Shown: piece by piece, positions 1 to 8,581 of the stretch
Position numbering within the stretch: position 1 is the stretch's first letter
How the letters are laid out: every line of letters starts with the position of its first letter
Assembly (NCBI GenBank): GCA_015501055.1
Contig: JADNYV010000600.1
Location: 1-20,492, forward strand
Reading direction: 5' to 3'
Length of the DNA: 20,492 nucleotides
Source: Mucidula mucida
Lineage: Eukaryota > Basidiomycota > Agaricomycetes > Agaricales > Physalacriaceae
Translations under genes and position numbers: made by a program
Notes under the pieces: generated by a model
Seen by the model: the letters and a program-made list of their open reading frames with translations, nothing else
Told to the model about the DNA's origin: nothing
The model's database searches: none

Positions 1-400
1 TGCTACCCCTAGACTCGTTGTACGTCGCTCTTTTCCTTGACTGCGCACCACTAATATGTCACCAGTCTGGCGGCAGCGGTGAGGGCCTTGGTCCCCTCGT
101 AGAATTCTACTCCAAGCTGCCCAAGGGCAACGCCACGCCCAAGACCGGTCTCAAGGCGCGCTTTGCCAACGGCGACAATGCCTCTGGAACGCCCTACGTC
201 TTGGGAATCCTGGCCATATTCGGTATCGGGTATACGCTGGACTATCAGAGTGCGTTTTCCTTCCTTCCTTCCACGATGATGATGACGACGCTGATGGACT
301 TTTTTTGCAGTGCATTTGAGTACGTGTTTGAGTGCGAGCGTGCATAACCCCCGACTGATTGACGACACGCACAGAGCACCACAAGAACCATGCCCACTAG
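1..400 (+). CDS. ATP17: Mitochondrial F1Fo-ATP synthase subunit f, 3' part (ATP17)
   Basis: Subunit f is a small single-span Fo-sector protein of the mitochondrial inner membrane, needed for assembly and dimerisation of ATP synthase. Seen: the reading frame holds VEFYSKLPKG, then RFANGDNASGTP, a hydrophobic helix (LGILAIFGIGYTLDY) and a basic His-rich tail, the order seen in fungal subunit f. Predicted exons: before 1 to 19, 66-249, 311-319, 375-400 (stop TAG). Introns 20-65, 250-310 and 320-374 have GT..AG ends, with CTAAT as a likely branch site in the first. The nine-base third exon is required to give the tail DYQMHLKHHKNHAH; reading through gives an unrelated tail. The N-terminal targeting part lies outside the window. 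The family is clear; the exact left exon is less certain. Confidence 0.88.
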
Positions 401-432
401 AGGAGTCTGTAAAATTCTGTTGCGGTGTTCAC

Positions 433-438
433 AATAAA
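433..438 (+). terminator. Poly(A) signal AATAAA of the subunit f gene
   Basis: A canonical AATAAA hexamer lies 33 bases after the TAG stop of the ATP synthase subunit f gene, in AT-rich DNA. The position fits a short fungal 3' UTR. Signal use is inferred. Confidence 0.5.
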
Positions 439-1377
439 CATTCTTTGCTCTCAAGTCCCTTCTGTGCGAGCCAGTCACAGTGAAATCCGCAAAAAAGGCT
501 AGTCGCCGTACGACGCACCAATGATGGCAGGCTGTTGACACAGGTCGGCTTTTGGTATGCTGTCGGGTCAATTTCTCCCTGTCAGTATCGTTTGGCAAAT
601 AGGGCAAATAAAAAAAATGACTTATCAACTCTAGACAAATATCGAGGACATAGGACAGCCTGACTTTCTGCACGGTCAAAGATCGCAAGGTAGAGAATTC
701 CTCTCTCAAATACCACTTCGTCATTCAATATCCATCACCGACCTCCTTCCTCGCCCTTGTGTCCTCGGCCTCGTCAAAATGCTCCCCTCGTAAACAGTTT
801 CTGTAACATTCCTGCACACGCCTTTGCAGTATGTCATCAACGTGAGCGCACCTTAAAGCGAAGGAGACACCGTCGTCTTCGTTCATAATATCAAAGCAAG
901 CTGCGGAGGGAGAGCTGTGTGCGTCTGTCTTAATCCTGACCTCAATATTCTAGGTTCAGAATGATGAACGTCGTCGATCCTAGGCACGAAGGGGAGCAGA
1001 TGTGAATGCGAGCCGACACACCTAGTTTTTGTTAGAGTTGAGCGGCCGCTGCCCTTGCATGATACTTGGGAAGTTTGCATCCGACGTGTGGGTCGGGGAG
1101 AAAGACGAAGTATAAGGAATCAATTATCATCATCAATCCCGGAGGATCGACATTGTCACAAGGCTATCCAGTTGATGCTGGGGTGCGCCCGCCTTGTAAT
1201 AGTCACATTCTGTCAAATAATCTGCACAGGTCGGCTTTCGGTACGCGGAGTCGATAACTCTTTTCAAACATCGTAGAGGGCAACGATATGCATAACGGTT
1301 TACTTTTACTTTCCTAGCAAACTGTCGCCTAACAATTATCAAGGTATACATTGTGAGCAAAGGCACAGCAATGTCAG
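439..1377. other. Intergenic stretch without a recognisable gene
   Basis: About 0.94 kb with no ORF I can assign on either strand. Visible contents: an A-run near 609-617, a pyrimidine-rich stretch (about 725-775) upstream of ATG at 779, which could be the 5' end of a small intron-rich gene but gives no convincing product, and a pair of 22-bp near-identical direct repeats (539-560 and 1225-1246). No tRNA or rRNA is visible. Confidence 0.5.
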
Positions 1378-2057
1378 ATGGCTCGAATGGGAGTACTGAT
1401 GGGGGATTCGGCGACACTATGGATACTATTTATGCATGACTTGAAGATCGTTCCGCACGACAATGACTTTACTTTTATTCTGACTGTGATATCACACTTA
1501 GAGCATGCTGATGATATTGTCCTTATCTGTGGGTCCTGGACTGGTCTGCAGGCGCATCTTGACTGTCTTGCGGCCTGGTGCAAGCACAACTTCCTCTATG
1601 TCAATGCTGGCAAATCATGGATTATGGTGTTTGGTCATCCCAAGAATATCCCCAATCCACTACCGCTGCTGACGCTGGACGGTAAACAAGTTCCGTACAC
1701 GGTAGAGCACACATACATGGGGATCACGATCAACTCAGCGGAATCAAGCATTTTTGCACAGCACTGCAGGAATATGACAAGTGCTGCCCACCGTACTGGC
1801 AATGCCCTGTTCTCAATCAAACACATTATCGGCAGTCTCCCACCAATAGAGGGTCATATGTTGTACAATGCATGAATCGACCCGTACTTTATAAGTGGTG
1901 CTGATGTGATCCTTGATATCTCCCTGGCCCTAGTTGAGGACATGTACTCAGTTCAACTGAGCTGACTTCAACGGCTACTGAGTGTTAATGCACAGTCAAT
2001 GACTGCCCTGCTGTTCACCAAGCTTGGACTGCTTCCTCTTCACTTCCGTTGAGTCAC
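1378..2057 (+). pseudogene. Non-LTR retrotransposon (LINE) reverse transcriptase fragment
   Basis: A relic of the RT palm and thumb of a fungal LINE. Seen: GVLMGDS, WILFMHDL, the catalytic box HADDIVL (the A[D]D of LINE RTs), then QAHLDCLAAWC and NAGKSWIMVFG, the usual order downstream of the palm in basidiomycete LINE proteins. The frame stays recognisable to 2057 but has stops at 1873, 1963 and 2050 (all TGA). The start at 1378 is only the left limit of recognisable homology; upstream codons meet a stop at 1354. The right end is cut sharply by a gypsy LTR at 2058, so the LINE predates that insertion. It is too degraded to place in a clade; Tad-like is a guess. Confidence 0.8.
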
Positions 2058-2594
2058 TGTTATGAATCGCCATATTTTCACATTTTCAATCTTATCATAT
2101 CTTATCGGGGGGCTTGTCTTATCAACCAACGGACTGTTTCATCATCTGTTTCGTCACCGATCATACTCCCTTTCATTACCAAAGCCGTACTCATGTTGGA
2201 CACACACCCAACACATGGATGACATCATACATGCCGATACCTCATGGACTCCCTATTGCATACACACCACTGACACTCGTAGCACACATGGTCGTTTCAG
2301 TATTATTACTTACATGCAGTTACCACTCGTATTTAATGGTTTCACGGACTAGTAGCATACAACACTGGGTCAAGGGCGCGGAGCATCCCTAGTGGAAACA
2401 CGCATGGACAAGGAGTCCCAAACACAGACTTACTAGTATATAAGCAGTAGTATAGTTACTATAGTATCATTGTACTTTAGTTCCGATCTCATTTATACAC
2501 CTGGCCTAGCCTAGTCTTACGAACGTGAACGTTTTCTTCCTTAGTTCTTGCTGTGGTACCTGGTTGAGTCTTGTGGCTCAGTCAGTCGCTAACA
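2058..2594 (+). repeat. 5' LTR of gypsy copy A
   Basis: Starts TGTTATGAATCG and ends CGCTAACA (TG..CA). It is 537 bp against 529 bp for the other three LTRs in the window, because of 9 extra bases between TATA box and transcript start and a 1-base loss near the left end. At several variable sites it groups with the LTR of copy C (19310) rather than with its own 3' LTR (8582). Confidence 0.93.
2437..2489 (+). promoter_or_regulatory. LTR promoter: TATA box and inferred transcript start, copy A
   Basis: TATATAAG at 2437-2444. The inferred transcript 5' end is AGTTCCGATCT at 2479-2489, chosen because its reverse complement is the PBS. In the other LTRs the TATA-to-start distance is 33 nt; here nine extra bases stretch it to 42, which may weaken or shift initiation. 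Confidence 0.6.
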
Positions 2595-2596
2595 GA

Positions 2597-2607
2597 AGAT
2601 CGGAACT
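2597..2607 (+). other. Self-priming primer-binding site, copy A
   Basis: AGATCGGAACT lies two bases after the LTR end and is the exact reverse complement of AGTTCCGATCT at 2479-2489 inside the LTR; pairing extends to 12 bases (2478-2489 with 2597-2608). No 3' CCA-type tRNA complement (TGG start) is seen. In Tf1-type elements the first 11 nt of the mRNA fold onto the PBS and prime minus-strand DNA. Confidence 0.7.
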
Positions 2608-3192
2608 ACTTTCTACCACCTACCACACATCCCTGATCGTTGGTCAGCACTTCGCTGTTTGATCATCGCACATTCCCCCATTCCCTTTCCTGTTTACAGA
2701 TCAACGGATTCTTGATTCCAGCGCACATCCGCATACATGTGTATTGGTCCCAGTAGCGCCGGCTAACAGTTAGAGATAACTGCCTCGGGTGCTGGAAGTA
2801 GCCGCTCTCACGAGAACGAACTTTTGGCAGTTGCACTTCAGTGGGCACTGTTTACGGGTCAACCCCCGTTCCCAGGAAAACTTCGGCTTACCTCACACCA
2901 GAGGGACGTCGGCTGGGCAATTGCGAACTTGTGACGAGCTCTTGGGCTCCGTAGATACGTAGTCAGTAGTCGGTAAAATAGCGTAGACAGTTACAATACC
3001 TACCTACTTTACTTACCTTACGATACACATCATCATTCCCCACCCTACCAAGTCCTGGATTCTATTTCAGATCTAGGCGACTCCTCCTTATTCATCCAAA
3101 CCTCTATTCCCTCACCCGTTTCATCCAAATCCGCATCACCCATATTACCACTTTCACCCTTTCACTCTCCAATCCTATCACCCCGTTTCATC
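2608..3192 (+). other. Untranslated gag leader of copy A
   Basis: Non-coding leader ending in a C/T-rich, G-poor stretch (about 3045-3192) before the gag ATG. It contains one ATG (2737-2739) opening a ten-codon upstream ORF; copies B and C have ACG at that place and no ATG in the whole leader. Packaging or dimerisation signals are probably here but cannot be pointed out. Confidence 0.55.
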
Positions 3193-4122
3193 ATGTCCAA
3201 CGAAGCACCCGAAACCGCTCCTCACACACCCGCTCATCACGCCAATGTCAAAACCAAAGGCCGATCCCTTGTCAACAAGCCTTATGACTATGACGGGGAC
3301 AAGTCCAAGTACAAGAGCTGGTGGCGATCGATGTTCACATATATCCGTGACAAGAAGAACAACCTCACATCTGACTCCGAAAGGATCGATGTTGTTCTTT
3401 CTTATATCCGAGGAGATCATGTAGATGTGTGGGTCCAGAACTACTCGGACCAGAACTTCGACGAGGAAGAAGAGGAATGGACAGTCTCTTGGACGGAGTT
3501 CAAGGAAGACTTGAAGGAGCGATTTGTGGATTCCGACCTCGCGCAAGACGCGCAAGACCAGATTGAGCGGTTGCGCCAGGGGCAAGACACCGCTCAAGAT
3601 TTCTTTCAGAAGTTTGAGGTTCTGCTCACTCAGGCAGGATATTTGAAGGATGACACATTTGTTGTGCGACTTCTCGAGACCAACATCAACGAGAAGATCA
3701 TTGATCAGATCTATGGCAGCCGAGACGGGTTGCCAGAGAAGTACAAGGATTGGAAGGCACAGATCATTCAGATCGATCAACTGTGGAGAAGGCGGACGGC
3801 AAGCAAGAGGTCCGGCATGCAGTCCCAACCCCTAGCTCCGCAGGCGGCTACATCGAGAGCCAATCCTACGAACCCACCCCCGACGCCGATCACACGACGA
3901 GATGCCACCGGTGTTACCTATGGAGGAACCGGCAGGCCGATGGACATTGACAACACACGTCGAAGAGGACTTTGCTTCAGCTGTGGCGAACACGGCCATG
4001 TCAGCAGGTTCTGTCCCAAGAAGGGTCGACCCCAGACGATTCGGGGTCTATGGACTGAAATGAACAACGAGGAGAAGAAGAAGTTGGCCGAAGAGTTGGG
4101 TTTTGCGAAGCTCCCGCAGTAG
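3193..4122 (+). CDS. gag: Gag polyprotein of gypsy copy A (intact)
   Basis: Structural protein forming the retrotransposon capsid particle, with a nucleocapsid motif that binds element RNA. Seen (309 aa): a short N-terminal tail, a capsid-like gag region (about residues 35-175) starting WWRSMFTYI and including the acidic EEEEEW and a QDTAQDFFQKFE helix, a proline-rich linker, and one CCHC zinc knuckle with Cys261, Cys264, His269 and Cys274. The start is the first ATG after the CT-rich leader and is conserved at 9709 and 20438. The 3' end overlaps a -1 frameshift signal into pol. This is the only uninterrupted gag in the window. Confidence 0.9.
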   Translation: MSNEAPETAPHTPAHHANVKTKGRSLVNKPYDYDGDKSKYKSWWRSMFTYIRDKKNNLTSDSERIDVVLSYIRGDHVDVWVQNYSDQNFDEEEEEWTVSWTEFKEDLKERFVDSDLAQDAQDQIERLRQGQDTAQDFFQKFEVLLTQAGYLKDDTFVVRLLETNINEKIIDQIYGSRDGLPEKYKDWKAQIIQIDQLWRRRTASKRSGMQSQPLAPQAATSRANPTNPPPTPITRRDATGVTYGGTGRPMDIDNTRRRGLCFSCGEHGHVSRFCPKKGRPQTIRGLWTEMNNEEKKKLAEELGFAKLPQ

Positions 4123-4140
4123 ACGCAGTCCTGCCGGAGC
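4098..4140 (+). promoter_or_regulatory. Programmed -1 frameshift signal at gag/pol, copy A
   Basis: GGGTTTT at 4098-4104 sits in gag frame as G GGT TTT, the X XXY YYZ form. After a 5-nt spacer, arms 4110-4119 and 4131-4140 can pair over ten positions with one C-C mismatch and an 11-nt loop holding the gag stop. Slipping back one base enters the pol frame. The same arrangement is conserved at 14353-14395. Function is inferred. Confidence 0.7.
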
Positions 4141-4755
4141 AGTCATCAAGAAAAGGGTCGTCAGATGCAGAATCTATTTACAGTACGGGTACTGAAACAT
4201 CTAAAATATCATCAATGACTTTACCACCAAAACCTGCAAAAGATTTGAGCCAAATATGCCCAAGTGGATCGCACAACGGCTAAGAGAGGACGAAGTGTTG
4301 AGAGCAGTAGGAATTTTGAGAGCATGGATGCCGGAGCGGAGAGAGAGAGAAGCGACGGAAGAGAAGGTGATGGCGATCAGAGCGTTGACAAAGGAAGCCG
4401 CGGTGGAAGTTGTGACAGAGTTAAAAAAGTCGAGGAAGTACATCCGGGGAACAAAGGGGCAGGACATGAAACTCCGAGTAACCATAGAGAGCGTACACAC
4501 AGGCTCTGAATGGGAAACAAGTGCCCTTCTTGACAGTGGAGCAATGGGTTCTTGCGTCAATAAAGAATTTGTTGAGAAGAACGGACTCCCGATCAAGGAG
4601 TTACCGGTCAAGCTCCCTGTCTATGGAACCCTAAACAAGGGAGGAGCAATCAAAGGTTTTGTGGAGGTCCGAATGAAGATCAGTGATCACGCTGAAAAGA
4701 TTGAGTTGGCCGTCACCAATCTTGGCAAAACAAGCATCTTTTTGGGGCTAGATTG
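4104..4755 (+). pseudogene. pol: Pol part 1, copy A: retropepsin region
   Basis: N-terminal pol segment including the aspartic protease that would process Gag-Pol. Seen: [17 protein letters not shown] with the catalytic Asp in DSGA (around 4530-4545) and the hydrophobic IFLGLD flap partner near 4735. The pol frame enters from gag by -1 slippage and is lost by a four-base deletion around 4241-4250 (compare copy B 14490-14515); the protease continues in another frame from 4256. A nine-base in-frame deletion after LPVY (about 4620) removes three residues present in copy B. The segment is cut by a solo LTR at 4756. Non-functional. Confidence 0.85.
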
Positions 4756-5289
4756 TGTTATGAATCGCCATATTTTCACATTTTCACATCTTATCATATC
4801 TTATCGGGAGCCTTGTCTTATCAACCAACGGACCGTTTCATCATCTGTTTCGTCACCGATCATACCCCTTTTCATTACCGAAGCCGTACTCATGTCGGAC
4901 ACACGCCCAACACATGGATGACATCATACATGCCGATACCTCATGGACTCCCTATTGTACACACACCGCCGACACTCGTAGCACACATGGTCGTTTCAGT
5001 ATTATTACTTACATGCAGTCACCACTCGTATTTAATGGTTTCACGGACTAGTAGCATACAACACTGGGTCAAGGGCGTGGAGCATCCCTAGTGGAAACGC
5101 GTATGGACAAGGAGCTTCAAACACAGACTTACTAGTATATAAGCAGTAGTGTAGTATCATTGTACTTTAGTTCCGATCTCGTTTATACACCTGGCCTAGC
5201 CTAGTCTTACGAACGCGAACACTTTCTCTTTCAGTTCTTGCTGTGGTACCTGGTTGAGTCTCGTGGCTTAGTCAGTCGCTAACAGATTG
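4751..5289 (+). repeat. Solo LTR with GATTG target duplications inside pol of copy A
   Basis: LTR 4756-5284 (529 bp, TG..CA) flanked by perfect 5-bp duplications GATTG at 4751-4755 and 5285-5289. Uninterrupted copy B (around 15018) has this sequence once, proving insertion. Internal sequence is absent, so LTR-LTR recombination removed it. It is nearly identical to the LTR at 8582. It keeps its own TATATAAG (5136-5143) and start motif (5169-5179). Confidence 0.95.
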
Positions 5290-6510
5290 GTTACGATATC
5301 ACAACCCCACGATCAACTGGACGGAATCCACATTGACTTTTGATCAATGCCCAGACTGTTGCGGCTACCTACCTGAGTATGACTTGCCGGAAGATGAAGG
5401 AGAAGATGTAGAAGAGAAGTTGGAAGAGGGAGAGCGTTTGTTCTGGATGGACTGGGACAACTATCGCAAAAGCGGAGAAAAGCTGAGATCACAACAGCCT
5501 TCATCCGCTGCTGCACCTTACATCGAGGAATTTTCCGATGTATTCAGCAAGGCGGACTTTGACAAGTTACCGGAGCGAAGACCCTGGGATCACGCGATAG
5601 AACTTACGCCTAGTTCCAAACCGGTTGACTGCAAGGTTTATCCCCTTAGTCCATCCGAGCAGAAGGCGTTAGATGAGTTCCTGGAAGAAAACATACGGAC
5701 GGGACATATACGGCCATCAATCTCACCTATGGCGTCACCATTCTTCTTTGTCAAGAAGAAGGACGGAAGCCTTCGGCCAGTGCAGGATTATCGGAAGTTG
5801 AACAACATGACAATCAAGAACCGATACCCCTTGCCGTTGATTCAGGAGCTTATCGACAAGTTGAAGGGAGCAAAGGTTTTCACAAAGATGGATGTCCGAT
5901 GGGGTTACAATAACATCCGGATCAAAGAAGGTGATGAGTGGAAAGCGGCGTTTAGAACAAACCGAGGCCTGTTCGAGCCATCAGTCATGTTCTTCGGACT
6001 TACAAACTCGCCGGCAACGTTCCAATCGTTTATGAATCACATTCTGAAGGAATTGATTGACGACGGACATGTTATCGTCTACTTGGACGATATACTTATC
6101 TTTACGAACACTCTCGAGGAGCATAGACAGATTGTACGAAGGGTATTAGAAATATTACAAGTAAATAAGTTGTATTTAAAACCCGAGAAATGTACTTTTG
6201 AGGCACATACTGTAGACTACTTAGGAGTTATTGTTGGAGGAGGAGAAGTGAAGATGGATCCGGCAAAAGTGGCCGTAGTGAAGGAATGGAAGGAGCCGAC
6301 GAAGAAGAAGGAAGTACAGTCATTCTTGGGCTTCTGCAACTTCTACCGACGTTTCATCCGGGGGTTTGCGGGAGTAGCGAAGCCATTGACATCGCTAACT
6401 GGGAAGGGCCAATGGGTTTGGGGAGAGGAGCAGCATGAGGCGTTTGAGGAGCTGAAACGGAGGATGACGAAGAACCTGTTCTGATCGTACCACGCGACGA
6501 CGGCAAGTTT
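5285..6510 (+). pseudogene. pol: Pol part 2, copy A: reverse transcriptase
   Basis: Ty3-type reverse transcriptase that would copy the element RNA into DNA in the particle. Seen in one open stretch to 6484: an acidic linker ([15 protein letters not shown]), [12 protein letters not shown], the fingers motif [23 protein letters not shown], motif [12 protein letters not shown] with the catalytic Asp, motif [10 protein letters not shown] with the two catalytic Asp, and the thumb PTKKKEVQSFLGFCNFYRRFI. A one-base deletion near 6466 (compare copy B 16230) shifts the frame before the RNase H junction, and a TGA follows at 6511 in the downstream frame. The RT core itself looks intact. Confidence 0.9.
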
Positions 6511-6513
6511 TGA

Positions 6514-7332
6514 GTCGAGGCAGACTCCTCGAACTATGCGAACGGGGCGGTTCTTTCCCAGTTGGTTGACGGAAAATGGAGACCAGTAGCCTTTCGGTCT
6601 CGTGCGCTAAACGAAGTAGAGCGCAATTATGAGATCTACGACAAAGAGATGATGGCGATTATGGACTCAATTGACGACTGGAGACAATATCTCCTTGGAG
6701 CAAAGGAAACGGTGGAGGTGTTTACCGATCATCAAAACCTCCAGTACTTCCGGAAGCCACAGAAGTTGAATCGAAGGCAGGCGAGATGGGTTACGGAGTT
6801 AGCGGAGTATGACATACAGATGATTCACAAGCCGGGCAAGACGATGGGGAAAGCTGATGCCTTGTCAAGGATGACAGGCCTTGAGAAGGGGGAAAAAGAT
6901 AATGAAAACGTTGTTTTACTAAAACCGGAGTTTTTTATATCACAAATTCAATTTTCTTTACATACAGTAGCTACACCGGAGGACGAATTACTTAACAAAA
7001 TCAAACAAAGAAAAGGAAACAAGGACAGATACGTACAAAAAGCATTAGAAAACAAAGAAAAAGGATGGGAAGAGAAGGAAAATGGACTTATTATGTGGAA
7101 GGATCGTATTTACATACCGAAGGACAAGGAATTGCGGGGAAGAGTTATTGGAATGCACCATGATGCACAGCTTGCAGGGCATCCCGGACGATACAAGACC
7201 CTCGAGTTGATCACACGCACCTATTGGTGGCCAGGAATTAGCCGAGACGTCCGCGAATACGTGGAAGGGTGTCAAAAATGCCAAGTTACAAAGTCACATC
7301 GCACAAAGCCGGCTGCACCCTCCATCCTATAG
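6514..7332 (+). pseudogene. pol: Pol part 3, copy A: RNase H and integrase zinc-finger domain
   Basis: This part would degrade the RNA strand of the hybrid and supply the integrase N-terminal domain. Seen: EADSSNYANGAVLSQ just after the TGA at 6511 (first RNase H Asp), YEIYDKEMMAI (Glu), FTDHQNL (Asp), KADALSR, then an HHCC zinc finger with HH..GHPGRYKTLELITRTYWWPG and CQKCQ. The frame ends at the TAG 7330-7332; a one-base loss in a C-run at about 7318 moves the integrase core to another frame. Between RNase H and the zinc finger lies a Lys/Glu-rich linker. Confidence 0.88.
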
Positions 7333-8570
7333 ATGTACCAAGCGAACCATGGGAGAAAGTTGGGATGGACATGATCAGCAAGTTGCCAGAGTTGGGAGGA
7401 TACAATGCAATCAGCACGTTTGTGGACCATTTTACAAAGTGGTTACACATTATACCAACACACACCACCCTGACGTCAGAAGGCATGGCTCGTATTTACC
7501 GCGATTGAATCTTTCCCATACATGGATTGCCGCGACAAATGATACACAATCGAGGTCCGCAATACCACTTGCGTTTCATGAAGGAGTTATACCGGCTGTT
7601 GGGCATTGAAGGGAACTTCACGACGGCGTACCATCCACAGGCAAATGGGCAGACGGAACGGTTGAACCAAGAGATAGAACATTTCTTACGGTTATTCGTC
7701 AACTATCATCAGAACGACTGGCATGAATGGCTACCCTCTGCTGAATTCGTGTACAACGATCGGGTACACTCAGCAACCAAGGTTACTCCGTTCTTCGCAG
7801 ACATGGGCAGACACCCCTACAAAGGCACCGCTCCAAAAACGGCATCGAGAAACGAGACTGCGCAGGAGTTTGCCGACGGCATGAGGAAAACATGGGACGA
7901 AGTAGGGTCGGCATTGAAGATGGCAAAAGAGGACATGAAACGGTTTTATGACAGGAAGCGGACAGACGCAGTAGAGTACAAGGAGGGTGACAAAGTATGG
8001 CTGGAAGGGACAAATCTCAGCACGGACCGACCAATGAAGAAGCTCGATGACAAACGCTTCGGGCCGTTCAAAGTGATCAAGAAAGTCGGGACGAGCTCTT
8101 ACAAGCTCCAGATTCCTCACACGTGGAAAAGCATCCATCCCGTGTTCAACGAGGCCCTGCTGACGCCTTACCACGAGCCGCAATTTCCGACGCAACCCCG
8201 AGATACGCGTCCACCACCTGTGCTGGAAGGAGCCGAACCGGAATGGGAGGTTGAGAAAGTGGTGAATTCCCGGAAGTACCACGGGGGTTTTCAATACAAG
8301 GTTCACTGGAAGGGTTATGGTACACACGAGCAGACATGGGAACCGGCATGCAATCTCAAAAATGCCGACGAAGCCATCAGTGATTTCCACCAACAATATC
8401 CGAACAAGCCAAAGCCACCCGCGCTTGCTCGCATTGAAGTCCCCATGTCGCAATTTCCATCACATCTATTCCGACCCATGCCACCGCCCGATACCGAACC
8501 CCTCGACGTCACGCTACCCTCTGCAGCCCTCATGGAGCGACTCTGGCGCAGAATGGAACTTGCGCCTTAA
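7333..8570 (+). pseudogene. pol: Pol part 4, copy A: integrase core and chromodomain
   Basis: DDE integrase that inserts element DNA, with a C-terminal chromodomain that in chromoviruses directs integration to marked chromatin. Seen: GMDMISKLPELGG (first Asp), IHNRGPQYHLRFMKELY, where the family has Asp (DRGPQF) but this copy has Asn, HPQANGQTERLNQ (Glu), a GPF..K.V....YKL..P module (GPY/F), and a chromodomain EVEKVVNSRKYHGGFQYKVHWKGY..EQTWEP at about 8247-8343. A TGA at 7506 splits the frame. The protein ends at TAA 8568-8570, directly against the polypurine tract. Integrase is doubly disabled. Confidence 0.9.
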
Positions 8571-8581
8571 GGAGGGGGTGA
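8569..8581 (+). other. Polypurine tract of copy A
   Basis: AAGGAGGGGGTGA directly precedes the 3' LTR at 8582 and overlaps the pol stop codon. This is the expected primer site for plus-strand DNA synthesis. Confidence 0.8.

Noticed and set aside
779..1000. Possible small gene starting ATG CTC CCC TC with a GTAAAC..GCAG intron and further short exons
   Set aside because: Pyrimidine-rich upstream and plausible splice sites, but the resulting peptides match nothing I know and need a 12-nt exon; not supportable.
2114..2392. A 92-codon open frame repeated in all four LTRs (also 4753-5091, 8639-8917, 19367-19645)
   Set aside because: It starts at TTG rather than ATG, lies in U3 upstream of the inferred transcript start, and has no domain; conservation follows from LTR identity.
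3178..3828. Long minus-strand open frame opposite gag (also at 9694-10113)
   Set aside because: Mirror of the gag reading frame with codon bias as its cause; no start context or recognisable product.
7770..8453. Minus-strand open frame opposite integrase/chromodomain
   Set aside because: Antisense shadow of a clear pol domain.
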